The position numbers were made by a program, and so were the translations under genes. A stretch of DNA of 64,000 nucleotides from Acidobacteriota bacterium (GTDB lineage Bacteria; Acidobacteriota; Vicinamibacteria; Vicinamibacterales; CAVVIG01): positions 1 through 64,000 of the forward strand of contig QHWB01000074.1 of NCBI GenBank assembly GCA_003222395.1. The letters are read 5' to 3'. Positions 53,118 to 60,666 of the stretch are shown one piece after another; the stretch's first letter is position 1, and the number at the start of each line of letters is the position of its first letter. The notes under the pieces were generated by a model. It made no database searches. It saw nothing but the letters and a program-made list of their open reading frames with translations, and was not told where the DNA came from.

Positions 53118-54619
53118 TTGGGACCGTCGACCGCGTCTCGCCGCGCGACAAGATCGTGACCATCGACGACCTGCCCCGCATCCGCGAGCGGCTGCGCGGC
53201 AAGCACATCGTCCACTGTCACGGCGCCTTCGATCTCGTGCACATCGGGCACCTTACGCATTTCGAGGAAGCACGATCGCTCGGCGATCTGCTCGTGGTCA
53301 CGATCACCGCCGATCGCCACATCACGAAGAAGCGTTCGATCACGTTCTCCGAGGACGACCGCGCGCGTCAGGTCGCGGCGCTCGAGCTCGTCGACTACGT
53401 CGCGATCGTCCACGAGCCGACGGCGCTGTCGGCGATCGAGGCGCTGCAGCCGGATGTCTACGTGAAGGGTCCCGAGTACGCCGATCTGACGCTCGACAGA
53501 AGCCGCAGCATCTACCACGAGATGCGCGCGCTCGAACGCTATGGCGGACGGATGCACTTCACGTCCGGCGAGACGTTCTCGTCGACCAAGCTCTCGCACT
53601 TCCTGCTCGCGGCGCCCGAGGCGGCGCAGCGCAATCCGCTGCTGCAGAACGATCGGGTGCTGTTCAAGGACGTGTCGTCGCTCGGTTTCAGGCTCGAAGA
53701 GCTGAAGCTGTTCCTCGCCAAAGCCGCGCCGCTGCGCGTCTGCGTCGTCGGCGAAAGCATCGTCGACCAGTGGGTCGACGTGGCGCTGACCAATCTCTCG
53801 ACGCAGTCGCGATGCGTCGCGGGCGCCGAGGTGGATCGCGTCGAGCAGGTCGGCGGCGTCGGCATCATCGCCCAGCATCTGGCCGGATTCGTCCGCGAGG
53901 TGCACTGCGTCACGAACGGCCTGAGCGCGAAGCTGCCGTCGAACGTGCACGTGACCAACCTCACGGCCGGAACGGTGGTGGAGACGCGCTTCGTCGATCG
54001 AGAAACCGGACGGCCGGTATTCAAGACGAAGCGCCGCACGCTCCCGGACGCGAGTCACGACGTGGCCGCGTCGTTCGACGATTACGACGTCGTGCTGATC
54101 GCCGACTTCGGGCACGGATTGCTCGACGCGACGGCGGTGAACCGGCGCATCGCCGAGCGGAATCGCGCGTATGTCGGCGCGATGGCGCAGGTCAACTCGA
54201 GCAACTACGGCTACAACCTGCCGCTGAAATACGTCGGGGCCGACTACTACAGTCTGAACCGCACGGAAGCCGAATTGTGCCTGCACGAGCGCGGTTTGTC
54301 CCTTCCCGAGCTGATGGCGCGGGCGGCGCGTCTGCTCGAATGCGGCGCCGTCTCGGTCACCGACGGCGGTCATGGCGCGATGGTCACCGTGAACGGCGAC
54401 CGGTTCGAGATGCCTTCTCTCAGCGTCAGCGTCGTCGACAGCATCGGCTGCGGCGACGCCTACTTCGCGCTGAGTACCCTGGCGGCGTCGGTCGGCCTGC
54501 CCGCGAGGCTCGTGGCGCTCACCGGCAGCATCGGCGCCGCCGCGATGACCCAGCGGCGCTGCAACGAGACCGCGATCACCGAACAGGAATTCCTGACCAT
54601 CGGGAAGATCGTCATCTGA
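53114..54619 (+). CDS. Adenylyl/cytidylyltransferase-PfkB kinase fusion, HldE domains in reverse order
   Basis: 501 residues. N-terminal nucleotidyltransferase (about 15-150) with HGAFDLVHIGHLTHFEEARS (HxGH), TADRHITK and FSEDDRARQVAALELVDYVA. C-terminal PfkB/ribokinase kinase (about 210-500): GGVGIIAQHLAGFVREVHCV, VLIADFGHGLLDATAVNRRI, LNRTEAELCL, and a DSIGCGDAYFALSTLAASVG motif (usual DTxGAGD; catalytic Asp kept, Ala to Cys). HldE has kinase first, transferase second, so the order is inverted. Expected role: kinase step to a sugar bisphosphate, then activation as nucleotide-sugar after the HAD phosphatase. Overlaps both neighbours. Confidence 0.9.
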   Translation: MIGTVDRVSPRDKIVTIDDLPRIRERLRGKHIVHCHGAFDLVHIGHLTHFEEARSLGDLLVVTITADRHITKKRSITFSEDDRARQVAALELVDYVAIVHEPTALSAIEALQPDVYVKGPEYADLTLDRSRSIYHEMRALERYGGRMHFTSGETFSSTKLSHFLLAAPEAAQRNPLLQNDRVLFKDVSSLGFRLEELKLFLAKAAPLRVCVVGESIVDQWVDVALTNLSTQSRCVAGAEVDRVEQVGGVGIIAQHLAGFVREVHCVTNGLSAKLPSNVHVTNLTAGTVVETRFVDRETGRPVFKTKRRTLPDASHDVAASFDDYDVVLIADFGHGLLDATAVNRRIAERNRAYVGAMAQVNSSNYGYNLPLKYVGADYYSLNRTEAELCLHERGLSLPELMARAARLLECGAVSVTDGGHGAMVTVNGDRFEMPSLSVSVVDSIGCGDAYFALSTLAASVGLPARLVALTGSIGAAAMTQRRCNETAITEQEFLTIGKIVI

Positions 54620-55560
54620 TGCCGATTCTCGTCACGGGCGGTTGCGGCTACGTCGGCACGCACCTCACCCAAGCGCTGCTCGCGCGCACGGATCACGCCG
54701 TCACCGTCGTCGATACGACATGGTTCGGCAATTACCTCCAGCCGCATCCGCGGCTCACCGTTTGCGTGGGAGATATCCGCGCGATGGACGGCTTCGACCT
54801 GTCGCGCTACGACACGATCTTTCACCTCGCAGGCATCGCCAACGATCCATCGGCCGAGCTCAATCCCCGCGCATCGTGGGAGGTCAACGTGCTGGCGACG
54901 ATGCGGCTCGCCGATCGCGCCGCGCGCCAGGGCGTCCGCCAATTCGTGTTTCCGTCCTCCGGCGCCGTGTACGGCGTTCGATCGGAGCCGCGCATCACCG
55001 AGGACCTCGATCCGATGCCGATCTCCGATTACAACAAGACGAAAATGGTCGCCGAGCGGGTGATTCTGAGCTACAGCGACGCGATGACGACCACGATCTT
55101 CAGGCCCGCGACCGTGTGCGGATACTCGCGCCGCATGCGTCTCGATCTCGCCGTCAACGGCCTGACGATGCAGGCGCTGACCAGAAAGCGGATCACCGTG
55201 TTCGGCGGGAGCCAGGTGCGGCCGAACATTCACATCGACGACCTCGTGGATTTGTATCTCTTCGCGCTCGAACGCCGGCTGGCTGGTGTCTACAACGCCG
55301 CCTTCGAGAACCTCACGGTACTGGAAATCGCGAAGCTCGTCGCGACACATATCGACGCCGGCATCGACGTGCAGGCGTCGACGTCCGACCCGCGGTCGTA
55401 CCGGCTGTGTTCCGATCGCCTGCGCGCGACCGGCTTCAGGCCCGCGAAGAACGTATCGATCGCGATCGGCGAGCTGGCCGCGGCGTACCGCGATGGACGT
55501 CTGACCGACGAACCGAACTGGCACACGGTGAGCTGGATGAAGGCGCGTAACCTTGGGTGA
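54619..55560 (+). CDS. NAD-dependent sugar-nucleotide epimerase/dehydratase
   Basis: 313 residues, extended SDR. TGGCGYVGTHLTQALLA NAD-binding start, FHLAGIANDPSAELNPR, the SSGAVYG and DYNKTKM segments giving Ser-Tyr-Lys catalysis, and RPATVCGYSRRMRLDLAVNG followed by HIDDLVDLYLFALE. Typical for UDP- or ADP-sugar epimerases, so the likely last activation step in this operon (HldD analogue is possible but not shown). One-base overlap with the preceding stop (TGATG). Confidence 0.92.
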   Translation: MPILVTGGCGYVGTHLTQALLARTDHAVTVVDTTWFGNYLQPHPRLTVCVGDIRAMDGFDLSRYDTIFHLAGIANDPSAELNPRASWEVNVLATMRLADRAARQGVRQFVFPSSGAVYGVRSEPRITEDLDPMPISDYNKTKMVAERVILSYSDAMTTTIFRPATVCGYSRRMRLDLAVNGLTMQALTRKRITVFGGSQVRPNIHIDDLVDLYLFALERRLAGVYNAAFENLTVLEIAKLVATHIDAGIDVQASTSDPRSYRLCSDRLRATGFRPAKNVSIAIGELAAAYRDGRLTDEPNWHTVSWMKARNLG

Positions 55561-56850
55561 TTGGGTGTGAACAATCGGAACGTGCTGATCCTTGGCGGCG
55601 GCGTGGCCGGATCGTCGATGGCGTACTACCTGACGGAGAAGGGCTACGACGTCACGATCCTCGAGAAGAACAGCAAGGTCGGCGGCCTCGCGCGAACGTG
55701 CTTCTACGGCGGCCATCCGTACGAGTTCGGACCGCACATCTGGTTCTGGCCCGGCGGCAAAGAGGCGCCCATCAACGACACGGTCGTTCGCCTGACGAAC
55801 GACGAGCTCTATTACATCGAGCGGCGTCTCTTCACGTACGTCGAGCCCGACAACCGGAAGTACCGGTATCCAGTGCACTACCGCGACGTCGCGCTGATGC
55901 CCGAGCGCGAGCAGATCGAGCGCGAGCTGCGTGAGAACCGCGACCAGCAGTTGAAATTGATCGAGTCGCAGCTGCCCGAGATCGGGAACTGCAAGTTCGC
56001 CGAGTACTTCACCGCCGCCATCGGCCCGACGCTCTACAACAAGTTCATGGCGAACTACACGTGGAAGATGTGGAACATCCCGGGCGACGAGCTCGAGACC
56101 TCGATGGTGTGGGCCGACCGGTTCCAGAGCGAGAAGGCGGCGCCGACGACGCAGAAGGTCACCGGCTACGATCCGCTGAAGTTCGACGATCACACGCTCG
56201 GCAAGGGGATCCGGTTTCAGGTCTACCCGAAGCACGGATGGAACGCGGTCTGGGATGCGATGGTGACGCGGTCGACGGTCGTGCGCGACAGCGTCGTCGG
56301 CATCGAGGACGAATACCGGAAGCCGTACGTGCTGACCGGCAGCGGCGAAAAATATTTCTTCGCCGACTATCACACGGTGTTCTGCTCGATCGATATCGAC
56401 CGGCTGTGGGGCGAAGATGCCCTCCCCTACACCGGACGAATGATGATTCCGCTGCTGATTCCCGGTCTCGCGCATGCGTTCCCCGAAGGCGCGGAATCGC
56501 TCCACTACTCGTCGTGCGAGTTCCAGACGCGCGTCACCGAGATGAAGGTGATCACGCGGCACGACAGCCCCGATACGCTGATCCTCATCGAAGTGCCCGT
56601 CCTGCCGGGCGCGGCGAAATGTTTTCCGTCCAACACGCTCGAGTACGCCCTCGAACACAACCTGTTCGCGGAAAAGGCGTATCCGCAGCAGTCGGCGCAG
56701 GCGTTCGACACCTACGAGGCCTACGTCGAACGCGGCAGGAAGATCCCGAACCTGCGGTACGTCGGCCGTCACGCGGAATTCAAGTATTGGGGGATGGCCG
56801 AAACGGTCAATTCAGCCTATGAAAAAAGCCTCGCGTTCCCACAGGTCTAA
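55561..56850 (+). CDS. UDP-galactopyranose-mutase-like FAD protein
   Basis: 429 residues from TTG 55561 (GTG 55567 also possible). FAD-binding start NVLILGGGVAGSSMAYYLTE, KVGGLARTCFYGGHPYEFGP, HIWFWPGGKEAPINDTVV, then FMANYTWKMWNIPGDELETS and a C-terminal AEFKYWGMAETVNSAYEK. The HIWF/ANYTWKMW pattern is that of the Glf/amine-oxidase-like family used on nucleotide sugars or lipid-linked intermediates. Ring contraction of the sugar made by this operon is a reasonable guess; there are also non-mutase members. Directly follows the epimerase stop. Confidence 0.85.
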   Translation: MGVNNRNVLILGGGVAGSSMAYYLTEKGYDVTILEKNSKVGGLARTCFYGGHPYEFGPHIWFWPGGKEAPINDTVVRLTNDELYYIERRLFTYVEPDNRKYRYPVHYRDVALMPEREQIERELRENRDQQLKLIESQLPEIGNCKFAEYFTAAIGPTLYNKFMANYTWKMWNIPGDELETSMVWADRFQSEKAAPTTQKVTGYDPLKFDDHTLGKGIRFQVYPKHGWNAVWDAMVTRSTVVRDSVVGIEDEYRKPYVLTGSGEKYFFADYHTVFCSIDIDRLWGEDALPYTGRMMIPLLIPGLAHAFPEGAESLHYSSCEFQTRVTEMKVITRHDSPDTLILIEVPVLPGAAKCFPSNTLEYALEHNLFAEKAYPQQSAQAFDTYEAYVERGRKIPNLRYVGRHAEFKYWGMAETVNSAYEKSLAFPQV

Positions 56851-56875
56851 TACAGGACCTGCTGTGACGTTCTGT

Positions 56876-56947
56876 TCTGAGTACGCGCGAGCGGTTTACG
56901 CCGCGAGCGCGTCAGCGCGTGGGGGTGGGGCCCCACGCGAATAAGAA
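56876..56947 (+). repeat. Leader-associated repeat, copy B (upstream of the sugar-isomerase-like gene)
   Basis: TCTGAGTACGCGCGAGCGG..., GAGCGCGTCAGCGCGT, then GGTGGGGCCCCACGCG-AATAAGAA (56924-56947). It runs to 2 bases before the GTG start of the next gene. The final 24 bases are identical to copy A. Confidence 0.85.
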
Positions 56948-56949
56948 TT

Positions 56950-57738
56950 GTGAAGCCGTACCAAATCCTCCCCTCGACAACGTCTCACAAGCACGAGCCG
57001 CTGGTCCCGACGCTCGAAGTCTTCTCCCGCCTCGGCCTGTGCGATCTCGACTTGAATCTCAATCATCTGATCGAACGCGGCGTCGAGGTCGAGGAGGTGC
57101 GGCGCGCGCTCGCGTCGAACGCCCAGCGAGTCTGGATCGTGTCCGGCGGCTGGTGCGATTTCTTCGATCCGCCGCCGAAGATCGACGAAACCTTCGGGTC
57201 CGTGGGCCGGCAGGTCGCGATGGCGCGCGCGTTCGGCGTCAGCGTCCTGCGCCTGTTCTTCGGCAGGCTGCCGCTTCACGAGTACTGCCGGGAAGCGCGC
57301 GAGACCATCGTCGCGAACATCCGCCGGCTGGCCGACCAGTACCCGCAGATCCAGTTCAACTTCGAGAATCACGGGGGCGCCTCGTCGCGCCCCGACGTAT
57401 GCCGCGACGTGCTCGAGCGCGTCGGTCGGGCCAACGCGCGGCTGACGTTCGACCCGATCAACTTCGAGCACGCGGGTGTCGGCTGCAGCGACGCGTTGCG
57501 CGAGGTCCAGGCGCTCGTCGCGCACGTCCATCTGAAAGGGTATCGGCAGGGAGGGTTCTGCGAGTTCGGCGAAGGCGACGTCGATCTGACGCCCGTCCTG
57601 CGCGCGCTCATCGCGGATGGCTACAAAGGCGCGTTTACCGTCGAATACGAAGGCGCATTCGATCGCACGTTACGGCTCTTTCAGGGCGTTCGCCGCGCCA
57701 AGGCGACGATCGACGAGCTGCTCGCCCCTCTGCGCTGA
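56950..57738 (+). CDS. Sugar-phosphate-isomerase-like TIM-barrel protein (xylose-isomerase-like)
   Basis: 262 residues from GTG. TIM-barrel strands LCDLDLNLNHLIE, RVWIVSGGWCDFFDPPPKID, VLRLFFGRLP, IQFNFENHGGASSRPDVCRD, RLTFDPINFEH (metal Asp region), VAHVHLKGYRQG and AFTVEYEGAFDRTLRLFQG. The Glu/Asp/His/Glu metal set of the AP-endonuclease-2 / xylose-isomerase-like superfamily is present (ENH, DPINFEH, HLKG, EYEG). Substrate unknown. Last gene of the sugar operon, separated from the previous gene by repeat copy B. Confidence 0.85.
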   Translation: MKPYQILPSTTSHKHEPLVPTLEVFSRLGLCDLDLNLNHLIERGVEVEEVRRALASNAQRVWIVSGGWCDFFDPPPKIDETFGSVGRQVAMARAFGVSVLRLFFGRLPLHEYCREARETIVANIRRLADQYPQIQFNFENHGGASSRPDVCRDVLERVGRANARLTFDPINFEHAGVGCSDALREVQALVAHVHLKGYRQGGFCEFGEGDVDLTPVLRALIADGYKGAFTVEYEGAFDRTLRLFQGVRRAKATIDELLAPLR

Positions 57739-57847
57739 CCACCGCATCCGGTCCAATCCGAGCCGAATGGTGCGACCGTTGACGCGCGCGGCAGGGCCCT
57801 GCACGCTCGGTCTCGTCCCCGTAGAGCAGATTTCATCCGGGCAAAAG

Positions 57848-57853
57848 TATACT
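57848..57853 (+). promoter_or_regulatory. Candidate -10 element of the histidine kinase gene
   Basis: TATACT lies 9 bases before the TTG start codon, with a stop codon in that frame just upstream at 57856. Transcription from it would begin about at the start codon, giving an almost leaderless mRNA. No good -35 is seen. Confidence 0.4.
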
Positions 57854-57862
57854 TGACACGTT

Positions 57863-59674
57863 TTGCTGCGGGACCTCCCCCCTCGCGGGCGCTGGTACAT
57901 CATCGCTGTCGTCGCGCTGGGTGCGCTCCTTTTCGTCACGCTCGTCCCCCGCGCGACGCTGACGCCCGTTCTGTCGTTCGCGTTTCTCGCGCTGCTCTCG
58001 GTTCTCACCGCCGCGTTCAAGGTGCAGTTCCCGATCACCGGCGGCTCGAACATGTCGGTGTCGTACGTGGTCGACATCGCGTCGATCCTCCTGTGGGGGC
58101 CGCACGCCGCGATGATCGTCGGCGCCGCGAGCGGCTGGAGCCAGTCGACGCTGAACGCGCGAAAGCGCAACCCGCCATTCCGGACGCTCTTCAACATGGC
58201 GATGCTCGTCATCACCGTCGAAGCGGCGGGCCAGGTCTTCCGGGCGCTCGGCGGCAGCGTCGACGCGCGGCTGGTGGCCATGGCCGTGCCGCTGATGGCG
58301 ATGGCCTTCTCGTATTTTCTCGTCAACACGATCCCGCTCGCGCTCGCGATCGCGCTCACGACGAACCAGAACGCGTGGCGGATCTGGAGAACGGATTTTC
58401 TGCCGAACGCGCCGAGCTATCTGGTCGGCGCCGCAACGGCGGCGATCGTGATCAAGGTCGCCGAGACCTCGGGCTACGCGCTGACGCTGCTATTGGCCCT
58501 GCCGGTCGCGCTTCTGGCGCTCAATCTGTATCGCGCGCGCGGCGAGATCGAAGCACGCCAGGGCGCGATTCTCGAGGCCGCGCAGGACGCCATCATCACG
58601 ATGGATCACCAGTTGAACATCCGCGAGTTCAATCCCGCCGCGGAGCAGCTGTTCGGGTACGCGCGGCTCGACATCCTCGGCCGGCACATCCAGATGCTGA
58701 TGCCGCAAGCGGACCGCGCGCAGTACCTGAACGCGCTGGGCGAGTACCTGACGAGCGGACGCGGACCGCTGGCGGGCCGTCAGCTCGAGATGCACGGATT
58801 GAAGGCGGACGGCAGCGAGTTCCCGATGGAGTTGACGGTCGCGCGTCTCGGCACCGATTCGCGCACGATACTCACGGCCTTCGCGCGCGACATCACCGAG
58901 CGCCGCGCTCTCGAGGAACAGCTGCGCCAGTCGCAGAAGCTCGAAGCGATCGGGCGGCTGGCCGGCGGCCTCGCGCACGACTTCAACAACATCCTCATGA
59001 GCATCATGGGCGCCGCCGACCTGCTGCTCTTGCAGCTCAAACGCGACGATCCGGCGTGCGACGAGGCGAACGAGATCAGACAATCGGTCGAGCGCGGCGC
59101 CGGCCTCACCCGCCAGCTGCTCGCCTTCGGCCGGCGTCAGGCGACGAGGCCGCGCCTGTTCGCGCTCGATGCGACCGTCGCCGGCATGGAGACGATGCTG
59201 CGCCGGCTGATCGGTCCTGAGATCGATTTTCGAATCGTCCGCCCGGCCGAGCCCGTCATGGTGTTCGCCGATTCGGGCCATATCGAGCAGGTGCTCCTGA
59301 ACCTCGTCGTGAACTCCCGAGACGCGATGCCGGAAGGGGGCCATCTCACGGTGACGGTCGACGAAGTCGAGATCGATCTGGCGGCGGCGCTCGCGTTCGC
59401 CGAGGGAAAGCCGGGACGGTACGCGCGACTGAGCGTCGCCGACACCGGATGCGGCATGGACGAGCACACGCGCGGGAAACTCTTCGAACCGTTCTTCACG
59501 ACGAAGGAACAGGGAAAAGGGACGGGGCTCGGACTGTCGATCGTGTACGGAATCGTGAAGCAGAGCGGCGGCTACATCACCGTCGCGAGCGAGCCTGACC
59601 GCGGCTCGACGTTCCTCATCTACCTGCCGGTTGCGCCGGTTCGCGTGCCGGCGCCCGCGACGGTGTGCCACTAA
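57863..59674 (+). CDS. Membrane-bound hybrid-free PAS histidine kinase
   Basis: 603 residues; TTG is the only usable start since a TGA precedes it. Six to seven transmembrane helices (about 10-215; LPPRGRWYIIAVVALGALLF; LSFAFLALLSVLTAAFKVQF; LLALPVALLALNLYR) form an uncharacterised sensor. Then a PAS domain (LEAAQDAIITMDHQLNIREF; ADGSEFPMELTVARLG), a HisKA H-box LEAIGRLAGGLAHDFNNILM with the phospho-His, and a HATPase (LNLVVNSRDAMPEGG, VADTGCGMDE, FEPFFTTKEQGKGTGLGLSI). The NtrB/HisKA DFNNIL type. No response regulator is nearby. Overlaps the convergent RHH gene by 4 bases. Confidence 0.93.
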   Translation: MLRDLPPRGRWYIIAVVALGALLFVTLVPRATLTPVLSFAFLALLSVLTAAFKVQFPITGGSNMSVSYVVDIASILLWGPHAAMIVGAASGWSQSTLNARKRNPPFRTLFNMAMLVITVEAAGQVFRALGGSVDARLVAMAVPLMAMAFSYFLVNTIPLALAIALTTNQNAWRIWRTDFLPNAPSYLVGAATAAIVIKVAETSGYALTLLLALPVALLALNLYRARGEIEARQGAILEAAQDAIITMDHQLNIREFNPAAEQLFGYARLDILGRHIQMLMPQADRAQYLNALGEYLTSGRGPLAGRQLEMHGLKADGSEFPMELTVARLGTDSRTILTAFARDITERRALEEQLRQSQKLEAIGRLAGGLAHDFNNILMSIMGAADLLLLQLKRDDPACDEANEIRQSVERGAGLTRQLLAFGRRQATRPRLFALDATVAGMETMLRRLIGPEIDFRIVRPAEPVMVFADSGHIEQVLLNLVVNSRDAMPEGGHLTVTVDEVEIDLAAALAFAEGKPGRYARLSVADTGCGMDEHTRGKLFEPFFTTKEQGKGTGLGLSIVYGIVKQSGGYITVASEPDRGSTFLIYLPVAPVRVPAPATVCH

Positions 59675-59958
59675 GTGCGATCGGTTCGGCTGCGCGCGCG
59701 TCGGCGCGATCGTCCGGCCAGATCGTCGACCATCCGGCGTTCGGCGTCCGGCCGTGCGCGCAGATAACAATCGAACGCGTCGGTGATGATCCGCCACTGC
59801 GGACGCGACGTGACGAGACTGAGCGCGTGAAGCTTGGCCTTGACCTCGCCCGGCAGGCGGATGCTCAACTGCGGATAATCTTTCACTCTCTCGCCCGCGC
59901 GTGCGCCCGCTGGCGGGCGGCCGATTCGTCGGCGTGACTTCACGAGTTTCGCAGCCAT
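59671..59958 (-). CDS. Small ribbon-helix-helix-type DNA-binding protein
   Basis: 95 residues from MAAKLVKSRRRIGRPPAGAR. A GRPP AT-hook-like motif is followed by YPQLSIRLPGEVKAKLHALS, LVTSRPQWRIITDAFDCYLR: a short strand (LSIRLP) and two helices, the RHH shape. The C-terminus is Arg-rich. Divergent from the RHH protein at 60032-60358 with a shared palindrome between them, so the two probably regulate one another or themselves. Confidence 0.65.
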   Translation of the reverse strand: MAAKLVKSRRRIGRPPAGARAGERVKDYPQLSIRLPGEVKAKLHALSLVTSRPQWRIITDAFDCYLRARPDAERRMVDDLAGRSRRRARSRTDRT

Positions 59959-59990
59959 GAAATGATCGAATTGCTGTGTTTGTGCTACCA

Positions 59991-60009
59991 ACAAACTAGT
60001 TTGTATAAT
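59991..60009 (+). promoter_or_regulatory. Palindromic operator and promoter of the rightward RHH gene
   Basis: ACAAACTAGTTTGT (59991-60004) is a perfect 14-base palindrome running into TATAAT (60004-60009), an ideal -10; TTGTGC (59980-59985), 18 bases upstream, is a weak -35. The operator fills the spacer, and lies 32 bases from the leftward start. Confidence 0.75.
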
Positions 60010-60031
60010 CCGCGCGGGCGGCTCGCCCCCG

Positions 60032-60358
60032 ATGGCTAAGAGAAAGGCCAAAGCGAAAAGAGTGCGCGCGACGACTGCTTCAAGACGCTCCCGGACGAAA
60101 CCCGGACCCGGCCGACCTCCCGTACACAACGAAACGTGGTCAAAAGTGTCGGTCGTGCTCTTCGATCGGCAGATTCATCATCTCGATCGTGTCGGCTCCG
60201 GCATCCGCAGCATGAGCGGAAAATCGCTGAACCGCGCCGAGATCATTCGCGCGTTGATCGACGGCCTCATCGACAGCGGGATGGACATCACGACGTCAGC
60301 AACGGAAGCCGACCTGCGCGCGCGCGTCGCGCGCCGCCTCGGCACGCCGTACCGCTGA
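60032..60358 (+). CDS. Small ribbon-helix-helix-type DNA-binding protein with basic N-tail
   Basis: 108 residues. Lys/Arg-rich start (MAKRKAKAKRVRATTASRRS) with a GPGRPP AT-hook-like motif, then WSKVSVVLFDRQIHHLDRVG, SMSGKSLNRAEIIRALIDGL: strand (VSVVLF) plus two helices of an RHH fold, as in antitoxins and CopG-like repressors. The preceding promoter has a perfect palindrome, so autoregulation is likely. No toxin gene is adjacent, so this need not be a toxin-antitoxin pair. Confidence 0.7.
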   Translation: MAKRKAKAKRVRATTASRRSRTKPGPGRPPVHNETWSKVSVVLFDRQIHHLDRVGSGIRSMSGKSLNRAEIIRALIDGLIDSGMDITTSATEADLRARVARRLGTPYR

Positions 60359-60666
60359 CCCGGCGGATTGTACCCGAACCTGCGAATTCGTTCCGCCCCT
60401 TTTTGCACACTACACAGGTTTTGTTGTGAGCGGCGGCAGCCGGCGATCATCCGTTTTCTGCCCGAACGCGAACGCCAGCTTCACCTGCTCGGCCGCCACG
60501 CGGGCCCGGCGCGGATCCGACGCGTCGGCGCCTCATCCCCTGCGACTCCGCTGCGCATGGCGGCATCCGCAGATATCGCGCGTCGCAGGTTGCTTCATCG
60601 CGCGCCAGTATACGGGGCTGCACGCGCGCGAGCGGCCGCGCCACGGCGGATGTTACACTCGAATAT
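60359..60666. other. Intergenic region, no supportable gene
   Basis: Between the RHH and CLC genes. Reading frames on either strand are Arg-rich and unlike proteins. A CCCCTTTTTGC run near 60396-60406 may mark the end of the RHH transcript. GTTACACTCGAATAT just before the ATG 60667 may be part of the CLC promoter. Confidence 0.4.

Noticed and set aside
59671-60358. RHH pair as a toxin-antitoxin system
   Set aside because: Both products look like DNA-binding proteins; no toxin family is recognisable beside them.
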